From the NCBI RefSeq assembly GCF_001424185.1, contig NZ_LMOM01000030.1:3638-22301 (forward strand): DNA of 18,664 nucleotides. The letters are read 5' to 3'. This document shows positions 1 to 6,727 of the stretch, in pieces. The stretch comes from Deinococcus sp. Leaf326 (lineage in GTDB: Bacteria; Deinococcota; Deinococci; Deinococcales; Deinococcaceae). Each line of letters begins with the position of its first letter. The stretch's first letter is position 1. Below the pieces are notes generated by a model, which was given only the letters and a program-made list of their open reading frames with translations, had not been told where the DNA came from and searched no databases. The position numbers were made by a program, and so were the translations under genes.

Positions 1-308
1 TACCGCGCTCCCCCGGCGCCCCGCGTGCCCGTGTTGAAGACACTGACGCTCAGGGGATCGAACTGGAGGCTGTCGGCCTGATCCGCCAGGGCCAGCGCCT
101 GCAGGCCACTTCCAGCCGACATAGACGTCATCCGGGCGACCGGCTGGGTAAGACCCTGCTCCCCCTGGCTGAGGCCCGAAATACTCAGTTCGACCAGCCC
201 GACCGAGTGCAGGGCTGAAGCCGGGGCCTGCGCCGTAGGCGTGGACATACAGCCGCTGAGAAGCGCGGTGAGGGCGGCGCCCGCCAGCCAGCCAGCGGTA
301 CGGAACAT
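1..308 (-). CDS. Putative lipoprotein, 3' end beyond the window
   Basis: Minus-strand reading frame open from ATG at 308 to the window edge. A strong ribosome-binding site, AAGGAGG, sits four bases before the ATG. The product begins MFRTAGWLAGAALTALLSGC: a short charged start, a hydrophobic stretch and a lipobox LLSGC, so it should be processed by signal peptidase II and lipidated at Cys20. The visible mature part is Ala/Ser/Thr-rich and then contains beta-like segments (SVGLVELSISGL, LQFDPLSVSVFN). I do not recognise the family. It lies 44 bases downstream of the RiPP-like precursor on the same strand, so the two may be co-transcribed. Only about 102 residues are visible. Confidence 0.75.
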   Translation of the reverse strand, partial: MFRTAGWLAGAALTALLSGCMSTPTAQAPASALHSVGLVELSISGLSQGEQGLTQPVARMTSMSAGSGLQALALADQADSLQFDPLSVSVFNTGTRGAGGAR

Positions 309-352
309 GGGGCCTCCTTGAGCAGTGGGGAGTGCGGATGCCAGAGACCGGC

Positions 353-534
353 CTACCATTGCACTTTCTTGAAAAAGCTGTCCGGCTCGCTGAAGGCGTT
401 GCTCCCCGGCCCCACAGGAAGGCTGATGACGAGGGTGACTTACCAAGGTCCGTGAGCTTGGGGGCCTGGTAGCTCTCGGCGGGGGTTTGGGTCACGGTGC
501 GGGGGTCTTCGGCAAGGACAGGACGCTGATTCAT
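353..534 (-). pseudogene. RiPP (lasso-type leader) precursor peptide with one-base frameshift
   Basis: ATG at 534 follows a good ribosome-binding site (AGGAG, four-base spacer). The first frame encodes MNQRPVLAEDPRTVTQTPAE and then SYQAPKLTDLG, which fits the YxxPxLxxxG leader motif bound by lasso-peptide B1 recognition proteins (Y22, P25, L27, G31). Directly after this the frame is lost. With one extra base near 440, the other frame continues VTLVISLPVGPGSNAFSEPD, SFFKKVQW and a TAG at 353-355. The joined product would be about 60 aa, with a Gly/Pro/Asn-rich core. A core starting at the first Gly of GPGSNAFSE would place Glu at position 9, as in a nine-residue macrolactam ring. Without the shift the frame runs on into the lipoprotein gene, so a mutation or sequence error is likely. 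No maturation enzymes are visible here. Confidence 0.55.
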
Positions 535-540
535 GAGGCT

Positions 541-836
541 CCTAGGGTGTGAGTTCGGCGGTGACGAAATCGATGAGCGATACGGCATGTGCTGTATCAA
601 ACCCAGTTGCCTCATCAATAATTAATCTCAAGATAATGCCCCCCCGTTATCTCACCGTTACATCAGGCATATGTTTCTCAGAAATCCGGAGGCAGGGAGG
701 ATGAATCTTAAGCGTCTCTGGCTCAGACATGGGGCGTCTGGGCTAGGACTGATCGCGTGATTTTATCGGACTGGACGCTTTCTTTCGGGCTAGGGATGCG
801 GTAAACTGGGCGGGTTCCACAAGGGGAACGGGGTGC
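541..836. other. Intergenic region with AT-rich promoter area
   Basis: About 300 bases with no convincing gene. The part at 600-670 is clearly AT-richer than its surroundings and probably holds the promoters of the divergent minus-strand (RiPP/lipoprotein) and plus-strand units. It contains an inverted repeat, AGATAA (631-636) and TTATCT (647-652), around a run of seven C. A 19-codon plus-strand mini-ORF (701-760, MNLKRLWLRHGASGLGLIA) follows GGAGG with an eight-base gap; this is too short to call. TAAACT at 802-807 could be a -10 box for the plus-strand unit at 837, but I see no matching -35. Confidence 0.4.
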
Positions 837-908
837 ATGACAATCAGGACAGAGGGGGCAATCCAGTTGTGCGAAACGCACCTGGGATTGCAGCCCAGGT
901 GCGTCTGA
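837..908 (+). CDS. Possible 23-aa leader peptide
   Basis: ATG at 837 follows AAGGGG with a ten-base gap; the frame encodes MTIRTEGAIQLCETHLGLQP plus RCV and stops at TGA 906-908. It is in the same frame as the next ORF, so only that TGA separates them. Its 3' half is also the hairpin at 876-904. This layout (short ORF, hairpin, strong ribosome-binding site, next gene) is what a translational attenuator looks like, but it could be chance for so short an ORF. Confidence 0.25.
   Translation: MTIRTEGAIQLCETHLGLQPRCV
876..904 (+). promoter_or_regulatory. 11-bp hairpin just before an extended Shine-Dalgarno
   Basis: ACGCACCTGGG (876-886) pairs perfectly with CCCAGGTGCGT (894-904) around a seven-base loop. 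It is followed at once by AAAGGAGGTGATC (908-920), which matches the complement of the bacterial 16S rRNA 3' end over 13 bases. The hairpin has no T-run, so it is more likely a translation-control or RNA-stability structure than a terminator. Confidence 0.5.
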
Positions 909-914
909 AAGGAG

Positions 915-1055
915 GTGATCTTTACGAGAAAGCAACGTAAGGATACACCGAAGCGCACGCGAAAGCCAGTGAGATGGGCTGATGTGGCGGTCCTCGTGAC
1001 CGCCCTCGGCACCTTATTTACTGGCCTCGCGGCCCTGCTCAACGCCCTGAAGTAA
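915..1055 (+). CDS. Small basic single-span membrane protein
   Basis: A 46-codon frame to TAA at 1053-1055. The product has a very basic N-terminal half (TRKQRKDTPKRTRKPVR) followed by one hydrophobic segment (VAVLVTALGTLFTGLAALL) and a short NALK tail, so a small inner-membrane protein with its N-terminus in the cytoplasm is likely. The start is uncertain: GTG at 915 overlaps the ribosome-binding site, and no ATG or TTG lies at the usual distance after it; an ATC or ACG start, or readthrough from the ORF at 837, would also fit. A terminator-like hairpin follows. I do not recognise the family; holin-like or small-toxin roles are possible but unsupported. Confidence 0.45.
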   Translation: MIFTRKQRKDTPKRTRKPVRWADVAVLVTALGTLFTGLAALLNALK

Positions 1056-1102
1056 CACCCTCTCGCTCCTGACCCAGACGCTCCGGACCTCCCAAAGAAC
1101 AC

Positions 1103-1134
1103 CTGCCCGCCATCACTGGCGGGCAGTCCTGTTT
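1103..1134 (+). terminator. Rho-independent terminator-like hairpin
   Basis: CTGCCCGCCA (1103-1112), a TCAC loop and TGGCGGGCAG (1117-1126) form a perfect 10-bp stem followed by TCCTGTTT. The T tract is weak, but the position just after the small membrane-protein unit fits a terminator. It could also act on minus-strand transcription coming from the uronate dehydrogenase gene. Confidence 0.6.
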
Positions 1135-1307
1135 GAGGTGAGCTCCTCCCAAGTCAACGGTCGTCACACGCACGCGCGGCGGCATAGAACTGCGCCTCCT
1201 CAGCGATCCGCTGGCGCAGTTCCTGCGGCATAGGCCGTCTCTCATTAGACTGTCGATGCCCTCCCAGAAGACGTACGCGGAACTGTACGGCATTCAGCTC
1301 AGTCGCT
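1135..1307. other. Intergenic stretch after udh, possible gene remnant
   Basis: No gene is called. On the minus strand a short frame ending at 1154 reads MPQELRQRIAEEAQFYAAAR and so on with coding-like codon use, but it has no plausible ribosome-binding site and only about 27 codons from its ATG. It may be the tail of a decayed gene. Confidence 0.2.
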
Positions 1308-2147
1308 TCATCCCAATGGATATTTTTTTGGATCGGCGAGCCCGACGTACTCTGGAGACGCAGTCGGGCCACCCTGGACCTGCTCTGCCACCGAACCAGG
1401 AACACCTCGCTTACCTTCCAACTCTGTAGCAAACAGTTCGGCGTCATCTTGTGGGATGTAGCCTAACTGCATCCACCCATCATCACGCATCCAGCGGCGG
1501 GTATTTCCGCTAATGCCCGCTACGGTGAGAAAATTGTCCTTCAAAGGCGCTTCAGCCGCACGGCGGAATAACTGCACTGCGTCCCTGGGGCTCAACCAGG
1601 TGCTGAGATGCCGAGCATCCTGAGGCTGCGGCTCGAAACTACAAATTCGTACGGCAACGAATTCCAAACCGTAGCGGTCAGCATACATCTGGCCCAGCGC
1701 TTCACCGTAGACTTTGCTGACTCCATAAAGACTGTCAGGACGCGGCGGAGTGTCCATACCGAGCAGGTCAGGACTTGTCGGCCCACTGAGAACTGGCCTG
1801 GGGTATCCACCCACTGCATGAATACTGGAGGCAAAGACGATCCGCTGTACACCCGCCTGCCGGGCCGCCTCCAACACATGGAAGGTGCCGTCTATATTCA
1901 CCGCTCGGATGTGCGCGTGGTCATGTTCGTCGGGGATACCGCCCAGGTGGATCACAACCTCTGCGCCCTCTACAGCAGTACGGACTGCCTTGAAGTCGGT
2001 GAGGTCAGCCGGACGCAGGATCTCGCCTTCCATTGCCGGATCCAGATCAGCGATGTCAGACAGAAGGAGCGGGTGTATCCCTCGCAGTCCTTCGCGTAGC
2101 GTCCGTCCGATAATCCCTGCCGCGCCGGTCAATAAAATACTTGGCAT
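1308..2147 (-). CDS. udh: Uronate dehydrogenase-like NAD-dependent oxidoreductase
   Basis: A 279-aa extended short-chain dehydrogenase. The N-terminal Rossmann motif is TGAAGIIG (residues 7-14), the cofactor-edge Asp sits in LLLSDI, and the catalytic set is Ser107/108 in FASSIH and Tyr141-x3-Lys145 in YGVSK. The segment LSTWLSPRDAVQLF and the C-terminal GWMQLGYIPQDDAELF match the pattern of uronate dehydrogenases, which oxidise galacturonate or glucuronate to the aldarolactone in the oxidative uronate pathway. The C-terminal extension after about residue 243 is longer than in typical members. ATG 2147 has no clear Shine-Dalgarno. No other uronate catabolic genes are visible, so the gene is isolated here; another sugar-nucleotide epimerase-type activity is the main alternative. 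Confidence 0.75.
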   Translation of the reverse strand: MPSILLTGAAGIIGRTLREGLRGIHPLLLSDIADLDPAMEGEILRPADLTDFKAVRTAVEGAEVVIHLGGIPDEHDHAHIRAVNIDGTFHVLEAARQAGVQRIVFASSIHAVGGYPRPVLSGPTSPDLLGMDTPPRPDSLYGVSKVYGEALGQMYADRYGLEFVAVRICSFEPQPQDARHLSTWLSPRDAVQLFRRAAEAPLKDNFLTVAGISGNTRRWMRDDGWMQLGYIPQDDAELFATELEGKRGVPGSVAEQVQGGPTASPEYVGLADPKKYPLG

Positions 2148-2261
2148 GTCTGGAGAATATCTGGCAGGCTACCGAGCTCGTTAGGCCCTTGGTTTTTCCG
2201 ATCAATCGCTCAGGTGTGTCGTCGGGGAGGCTCAGCGTAACCAGTCCTCGGCCTGCGCCTG

Positions 2262-2501
2262 TCAGGCCTCCGGCGTCATCTCCCGCTCGGCCTGGGCCTG
2301 CCGGAAACTCTGGCTACTCAACCGGGTCTCCGCTTCCCGCTGAATGCGCTGGCTGACCTGCCGGTGTTCCTCCGGCGTCTCCGGCGCCTCCTTCCCAATC
2401 GCCATCCCGGACAGGAGGTCATACGGCACCTCCGGCAGGTACGCCCGGTGATAGTCCACAGCCCGCGCAGCCTCATGCTTCCTCCGGCGCGCCCGCTTCA
2501 T
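2262..2501 (-). CDS. 79-aa hypothetical protein coupled to PRTRC B (second copy)
   Basis: The ATG (2499-2501) overlaps the TGA of the second PRTRC B gene in an ATGA arrangement, which points to translational coupling and therefore a real gene. The product begins with a very basic stretch (MKRARRRKHEAARAVDYHRA) and ends in a charged, probably coiled helix rich in Gln, Glu and Arg (RQVSQRIQREAETRLSSQSF). I do not recognise the family. It ends this part of the operon; the next minus-strand gene, udh, starts 115 bases further on and looks unrelated. Confidence 0.6.
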   Translation of the reverse strand: MKRARRRKHEAARAVDYHRAYLPEVPYDLLSGMAIGKEAPETPEEHRQVSQRIQREAETRLSSQSFRQAQAEREMTPEA

Positions 2502-3220
2502 CCCAACACCTCACCCAGCGTCTTGTCCACCGGGAGCAGCACCTCTTGGGGGAACGCGCCTACAGCGAGAGCGGTGCGCAGCAATTCCTCATAACTATGC
2601 TCCCATGCCATGAATCGGTCCGTCCGGCTCGGGTGCGTGAACTCGGAATGGAAGAAAGCCTGTTCCCAATCCGACTGGGTCGCGGGCGTGCACGCCTCCG
2701 GGTACTGGGTCGTGCCTCGACACACCTGCCCAGACCCGAAGGTGTTCCACAGCGGCGCATGGAACAGCGGCGACTCCAGGGTTGGGCGCTCCTCGCCCTG
2801 ACAGGCATACACGCGCAACGTGCCTGGCGTCGCCACGAACACCAGACCCGGCAGGGGGATGAGCAGGCCCGTCAGTGTCCCAATGGAGCGCGTCTCGGCA
2901 TAGGCCGGGTTGAAGAGGAGGCTCTGGGGGCCAGGGCGTCGCCACCACGCCACCGCAACCGCAGAAATGGCCAGAGTGTTCTCGAAGGTCGGCTTCAACT
3001 GCGCGCCCCCGAGGGCCTGGATCACCCGTTGCCGCGCTTCATCACCCAGGGGTGCGGCGGGGCCCAGAATGGGCTGTCCTCCGGCCTCCTGGACGGGGTG
3101 GTGCAGCAAGAGGTCCTGTTGCCCGGCGTAGAGCACCAGTGCCCGCACCGGGCGCAGGAAGACCGGCGAGACCTCGGTGCTGGCCCTGGGGGACGGATCA
3201 ATCGCGATGGTGGCAGGCAT
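2498..3220 (-). CDS. PRTRC system protein B (E2-like), second copy
   Basis: A 240-aa protein, exactly as long as the copy at 13440-14162. Both share the segments HAP(F/L)WN(M/T)F, then G(R/Q)-x-C-x-GT-x2-YP, then W-E-x2-FF-x-S-x-FT-x3-SRTD and the closing EVLLPVDKTL / GVLMPTGRTL. PRTRC B proteins have been related to the prokaryotic E2 (Prok-E2_D) fold, and Cys167 in GQVCRGT is the invariant Cys expected to act as the thiol-bearing residue. The N-terminal 20 residues differ fully from the other copy. ATG 3220 was chosen because the shared homology starts soon after and because an intergenic hairpin lies just upstream. Upstream, the F-ThiF block has been separated by an inserted GlxA/HD module. 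Confidence 0.7.
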   Translation of the reverse strand: MPATIAIDPSPRASTEVSPVFLRPVRALVLYAGQQDLLLHHPVQEAGGQPILGPAAPLGDEARQRVIQALGGAQLKPTFENTLAISAVAVAWWRRPGPQSLLFNPAYAETRSIGTLTGLLIPLPGLVFVATPGTLRVYACQGEERPTLESPLFHAPLWNTFGSGQVCRGTTQYPEACTPATQSDWEQAFFHSEFTHPSRTDRFMAWEHSYEELLRTALAVGAFPQEVLLPVDKTLGEVLG

Positions 3221-3228
3221 AGGCGCGC

Positions 3229-3251
3229 CTGGCCCCCGATCTGGGGGCCAG
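3229..3251 (-). repeat. Intergenic GGCCCC hairpin, copy 1
   Basis: CTGGCCCCC (3229-3237), loop GATCT, GGGGGCCAG (3243-3251): a perfect 9-bp stem eight bases before the start of the second PRTRC B gene. It is the leftmost of eleven related hairpins in the minus-strand operons. Confidence 0.85.
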
Positions 3252-3295
3252 AGCTCTGGTGGTCTGAGTTGGAAGAGGCTGAATGGTAGGACTTG

Positions 3296-3450
3296 ATGGC
3301 GCCATTGGAACGCAAAAGTCTGCAGCCACTGGCGGAATGTGTGGCACCCGGTCAATACGCGCAGCTGCACCGTTTTGTACCGGTCAGTCCTTTAAACGAT
3401 GATCAGATCGGCGCAGTGTTCACGCGTCATGCTCAACGATGGGTTGGAGC
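3296..3450 (+). pseudogene. IS701-like transposase N-terminal remnant
   Basis: A plus-strand frame reading MAPLERKSLQPLAECVAPGQ, YAQLHRFVPVSP and LNDDQIGAVFTRHAQRW resembles the N-terminal part of IS701-family DDE transposases (the ...ERKSxQPLAxxxAPGxxxxLHHF... segment). No catalytic DDE part follows; the frame turns into the antisense of the GlxA-like gene's tail and stops at 3488-3490. It is a fragment left at the border of the inserted GlxA/HD module. Confidence 0.5.
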
Positions 3451-4493
3451 GGCGGATTGCCGGCGCCTCGCCGAGTTAGCGACGGAGTGACCTTCTCAGA
3501 TGCGGAGATTGGGTGAGGGGTGAGGCGCGACACAGAAGGAGGATGCCCAAATATAGCCTTCCAGGTTCGGCGGAAATGACGGGGGTCACTGAACCCTGAA
3601 CGGTTTGAGATCTCTTCGAGCGTGAGCCGGGGATCAAGCATCAATTCACGCGCCACTTCCAGCTGAAGGCGCGTCCTGTACTCGCTCATGCTTAATCCAG
3701 TCTGGACCTTGAACGCCCGGGCAAGACCACGAACAGTCAAGCCAGCCAGCTGCGCGAGGACCTCGTCACTGGCCTGACGCACAGGGTTCTGCATGAGGTA
3801 ATCCTGCACCCGGTGCACGCCGCCGTGCAGATGCGTACGGTACTGCAGGTACACGCTGGGAGGACCAGCCTGCCCATTGCGGCGCATGTACACCACAAGG
3901 TCGCGCGCTGCTTTTGCCGCCAGGATTGATCCGTAGTCACGTTCCACCAAAGACAACGCCAGGTCAATGCCCGACGTGATGCCCGCGCTGGTGCTGATGG
4001 ACCCGTCATGCACGAAGAGCACCCCATCCTGCACCCTCGCGCGCGGATGACGGCCCTGGAGTACTTGCAGGTGCGCCCAGTGGACCGTACAGCGGCGATC
4101 ATCGAGAAGTCCGGCTTCCCCCAACACCAGTGCGCCCGTACAGACACTCGCCAGGTGAGCACCACCCGATACGGCATCTTGCAGCCACCGAATGACCGAG
4201 GGGGTGATCAGTTGCTCAGGAAGGTCGTCAGGATCAAGCTGAATTCCAGGCACCACGACCAGGTCTCCAGGCCGGACGCGTGACCAGACGTCCAACCGCG
4301 ACAGGTGCAGCCCTTGTGCGGTTCTGATCTCAGGGACTGCGCCCACAAACGACATGGTGTAGTTGGCACCAGCCCTGACTGCTGAGTCGAACACCTGGAC
4401 GGGACCAGCAAGGTCGAGGAGCTGAACCTCTGGCAATACTAGAAAGTGGACGTGACGCGATTCCGGCGGTGATGACTGATCACGGTGGGTCAT
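3420..4493 (-). CDS. GlxA-family transcriptional regulator (DJ-1/PfpI plus AraC HTH)
   Basis: A 357-aa protein with an N-terminal DJ-1/PfpI-like domain (about residues 14-190) and two AraC-type helix-turn-helix units (about 240-325). The nucleophile-elbow segment ASVCTGALVLGEAG carries Cys118, and ARELMLDPRLTLEEISNRSG then FSDPRHFRRTWKAIFGHPPS are standard AraC-family signatures. ATG 4493 was preferred over an upstream TTG because it has a GAGAGG-like ribosome-binding site and the domain begins soon after. Residues past about 327 look like a non-native tail read through into the IS701 remnant. It is divergent from the HD hydrolase gene across a 308-bp shared promoter region, so it most likely controls that gene. 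Confidence 0.85.
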   Translation of the reverse strand: MTHRDQSSPPESRHVHFLVLPEVQLLDLAGPVQVFDSAVRAGANYTMSFVGAVPEIRTAQGLHLSRLDVWSRVRPGDLVVVPGIQLDPDDLPEQLITPSVIRWLQDAVSGGAHLASVCTGALVLGEAGLLDDRRCTVHWAHLQVLQGRHPRARVQDGVLFVHDGSISTSAGITSGIDLALSLVERDYGSILAAKAARDLVVYMRRNGQAGPPSVYLQYRTHLHGGVHRVQDYLMQNPVRQASDEVLAQLAGLTVRGLARAFKVQTGLSMSEYRTRLQLEVARELMLDPRLTLEEISNRSGFSDPRHFRRTWKAIFGHPPSVSRLTPHPISASEKVTPSLTRRGAGNPPLQPIVEHDA

Positions 4494-4801
4494 GGACGCC
4501 TCTCGTACGCCGTTCCCCTTGCGCTGGTGCAAGTCGACGCTGGGAACGGCACGCTGAAATCTTACACAATTGTCCGCTATGAGGGAGTGGCCTCCATCAA
4601 TCGCTGGCCTACTGTGGGAAACGCTCCCTAACTAGACAAATGCGAGGTGGTCATTTTGTCCGGCATTTGACCAGTACTGTCCTTCAATCTCTCTCCATGC
4701 GGTCCCATAGTGCTTCTCAGGGTGTACACACCACGCCAATCACAGCCCCCTTGGCGAAGGGTTGGCGGGTACGACTGCGCTCAGCACCCCAAGGAGTTGT
4801 T
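4494..4801. promoter_or_regulatory. Divergent promoter region between GlxA regulator and HD hydrolase
   Basis: A 308-bp region with lower GC than the flanking genes and no convincing gene. It should hold the promoters of both divergent genes and the regulator's operator. TTTTGTCCGGCATTTGACC (about 4654-4672) includes a TTGACC that could be a -35 box for the plus strand, but I cannot place a matching -10. The palindrome-like CACAATTGT near 4564-4573 is another candidate site. Confidence 0.4.
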
Positions 4802-5437
4802 ATGCAGACTATTGCTGGTATCGCCATTCCTGACAGTGCACTGGCGCGTGAAGCCACGGACCTCGTCCGGTCGCACGAAACGGACCTCCTGTTTCACCAC
4901 TCGCTCCGTGTCTACTACTTCGGGGCGCTCAAAGGACGCCACCGTGGCCTTCAGTACAACGCGGAGCTGCTCTATCTCGGCGCGATGTTTCATGACCTCG
5001 GCTTGACTCCTGCCTACAGCAGCGCCACAGAGCGTTTCGAAGTAGACGGCGCGAACGCCGCCCGGGATTTTATGCAGCGCCACGGTATTCCCAATCAGGA
5101 CATCGACCTTGTCTGGGACGCCATTGCCCTGCACACTACTCCAGGAATTCCCAAGTTCAAGAAACCCGAAGTCGCGTTGGTCACTGCCGGCGTCGAAACG
5201 GACGTGCTGGGCTTGGATCTTGATGAAATCAGCCGGGCAGACCGGGACCCCGTGGTCACGCACTACCCCCGCGTTCAATTCAAAGAAGGCATTATTCAAG
5301 CGTTCTCCCAGGGCATCAAGCACAAACCCGAAACGACCTTCGGCAATGTCAAAGCGGACGTGCTGGAGCTGACCCTCCCCGGGTACCAGCGTGTCAATTT
5401 CTGCCGCCTGATCCACGATTCGCCCTGGACAGACTGA
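4802..5437 (+). CDS. HD-domain hydrolase (cyanamide hydratase-like)
   Basis: A 211-aa single-domain HD protein. The metal-binding set is His32/His33 in FHHSLRVY, the doublet His64-Asp65 in GAMFHDLGLT and His111 in AIALHTTPG; the C-terminal KPETTFGNVKADVL is typical of the bacterial branch related to cyanamide hydratase and small metal-dependent phosphohydrolases. The ATG at 4802 has AAGGAG five bases upstream; in-frame codons further upstream lack such a site. It is the divergent neighbour of a GlxA-type regulator, a common pairing for small catabolic or detoxification genes. The substrate cannot be told from the sequence. Confidence 0.8.
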   Translation: MQTIAGIAIPDSALAREATDLVRSHETDLLFHHSLRVYYFGALKGRHRGLQYNAELLYLGAMFHDLGLTPAYSSATERFEVDGANAARDFMQRHGIPNQDIDLVWDAIALHTTPGIPKFKKPEVALVTAGVETDVLGLDLDEISRADRDPVVTHYPRVQFKEGIIQAFSQGIKHKPETTFGNVKADVLELTLPGYQRVNFCRLIHDSPWTD

Positions 5438-5453
5438 CTTCCGTACCGCCTTA

Positions 5454-5465
5454 CCAAGCGCTTGG
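5454..5465. repeat. 12-bp perfect palindrome between convergent genes
   Basis: CCAAGCGCTTGG lies between the stops of the HD hydrolase gene (plus) and the second PRTRC F gene (minus), inside wider arms TACCGC and GCGGTA. With no T-run it is a weak terminator candidate; it may instead mark the insertion edge of the GlxA/HD module. Confidence 0.3.
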
Positions 5466-5507
5466 AACAGACTGCGGTAACTGTTTGAAGTCTTTTGATT
5501 CGGCTCA

Positions 5508-6665
5508 CTAGTCCACGAGGGCGTCCCACATCTCACGAACCCGGCGCTGCATGTCGAGCACGACCTCGAAGTAGCGCAACGCCCGCTCATGGGAGGGTCC
5601 ATCCGTCACGGCGAAGTCCTGCAAGCACTCCATCTCCCCGTAGTCATCGTTGCTCAGGTAGTCGCCTAGCTCGTTGTAGAACTCCAGCACCGGATCATGG
5701 ACCTGATCCCGCTGGCAAATCACGACGTCGACCGCACCGGGATGGATCAGACGTCCTTCGCACCATCCCCGACCTTGCATGATGGTCTGGGGGAGCGTCG
5801 GCAGATGATCGAGCAGGGCGCACAACGCTGGAATGCCTTGCAGGTCTTGGACCTCCGGCAACCGCAGCAGGGCGAGGTGGCTGGGATCGCCCTTGAAGAG
5901 CGGCCGAGGGAACCTCTTGCCCACCTGCCCTGGACTCCACCTGCCCTGCCGCTCTGCCCACCGCCACAGGTCCCGCTCGCTCGGCTGGATCTCCTCCCGA
6001 CTGGCCTCGTTCAGGTCGTCTAGAACGTCGTTCTGCCACATGTCCCCGTAGTGCAGTTCCAGGAACCCCAGGTAGGCATCTTGGGCCGTGAAGATGGGGG
6101 CGTACGGTGACAAGGCTTTGTGCAGGCGCGCCAGAACGGCCCCGAAGAGCAAGGGGTGGACGCGCCCGAGGTCCGCTCGTAGACGATGCAGGGAAAGGAC
6201 GCGGCCTCGTCGGGGCCAGATGACCAGGCTGAGGCCCCCCTCGGGCATCCAGGTGGGCGAGACTGTTCCCACCTCGACATGCACGTCTGGGGCGCTCAAG
6301 GTCTCGTGATGTGCCTGGACGTACTGCCGGGCAAGGTAGTCGAACGGCTGGTCCCCTGGGAGGGGCGGACTCAAGCGCAGGAGGCCCTCGCGCGCGAAGC
6401 GCAGCACCGTCTCGCTGAGCTGCCCATGTTCCCGCTGTGCAGCGGGCTGATACGCCTGCAGGAGAAAGCCGGTGGGCAGCCCTGCCGCCTGGGGGACGTT
6501 CAGAGGAGCAGGGGGGGTACCAGGACCAAGTCCGAGGGCAGGGTCGAGGTGCCCAGCGGCAGGGTCTTGATCGCCCAGGTGAGCTGGCCGCTCAGGTGCA
6601 ACTCGGCGAGCTCGGCGAGGATGAGGGACGTGCGGGGTGGGGGCGGTCGCTGAGCGTGCAGCCAT
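5508..6665 (-). CDS. PRTRC system protein F, second copy
   Basis: The longest frame, from ATG 6665, gives 385 aa. Family-like sequence begins at about residue 54 (PLNVPQAAGLPTGF). The middle FLELHYGDMW parallels EYWWNLD of the other copy, and the C-terminal EFYNELGDYLSNDDYGE parallels DVMDEFMRYQMEGGEHD; both are features of PRTRC F. The first 55 codons overlap the small ORF at 6500-6727 in another frame and have poor third-position GC, while the small ORF there has high GC3. The true N-terminus is therefore uncertain: own ATG 6665 (GGAGG ten bases upstream), a non-standard start near 6510, or a minus-one ribosomal frameshift from the small ORF at a run of seven C. Its downstream partner, protein B, is now more than 2 kb away because of the GlxA/HD insertion. 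The function of F is unknown. Confidence 0.6.
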   Translation of the reverse strand: MAARSATAPTPHVPHPRRARRVAPERPAHLGDQDPAAGHLDPALGLGPGTPPAPLNVPQAAGLPTGFLLQAYQPAAQREHGQLSETVLRFAREGLLRLSPPLPGDQPFDYLARQYVQAHHETLSAPDVHVEVGTVSPTWMPEGGLSLVIWPRRGRVLSLHRLRADLGRVHPLLFGAVLARLHKALSPYAPIFTAQDAYLGFLELHYGDMWQNDVLDDLNEASREEIQPSERDLWRWAERQGRWSPGQVGKRFPRPLFKGDPSHLALLRLPEVQDLQGIPALCALLDHLPTLPQTIMQGRGWCEGRLIHPGAVDVVICQRDQVHDPVLEFYNELGDYLSNDDYGEMECLQDFAVTDGPSHERALRYFEVVLDMQRRVREMWDALVD

Positions 6666-6727
6666 GTGGTCAGGTCCTCCAGGGTGTATTCAGGCGTCGG
6701 GGCTGGGGTGGGGCTGCGCGGGCTCAT
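6500..6727 (-). CDS. Small ORF overlapping PRTRC F (second copy)
   Basis: A 75-aa frame whose ATG (6725-6727) overlaps the TGA of thiF (ATGA), implying coupled translation. Codon use is strongly GC3-rich, so this is the constrained frame in the overlap with F. The product starts MSPRSPTPAPTPEYTLEDL and ends AIKTLPLGTSTLPSDLVLV then PPLLL. The 64-aa ORF before the other F gene has the same start (MSPK) and a similar end (IAKLPVDPRLPTLQ, IPLLL), and both stand in the same minus-one relation to F. It may be a separate protein or the real N-terminus of F. Confidence 0.6.
   Translation of the reverse strand: MSPRSPTPAPTPEYTLEDLTTWLHAQRPPPPRTSLILAELAELHLSGQLTWAIKTLPLGTSTLPSDLVLVPPLLL

Noticed and set aside
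2546..3289. 247-codon plus-strand frame opposite the second PRTRC B
   Set aside because: Antisense shadow; the minus strand shows the conserved PRTRC B motifs.
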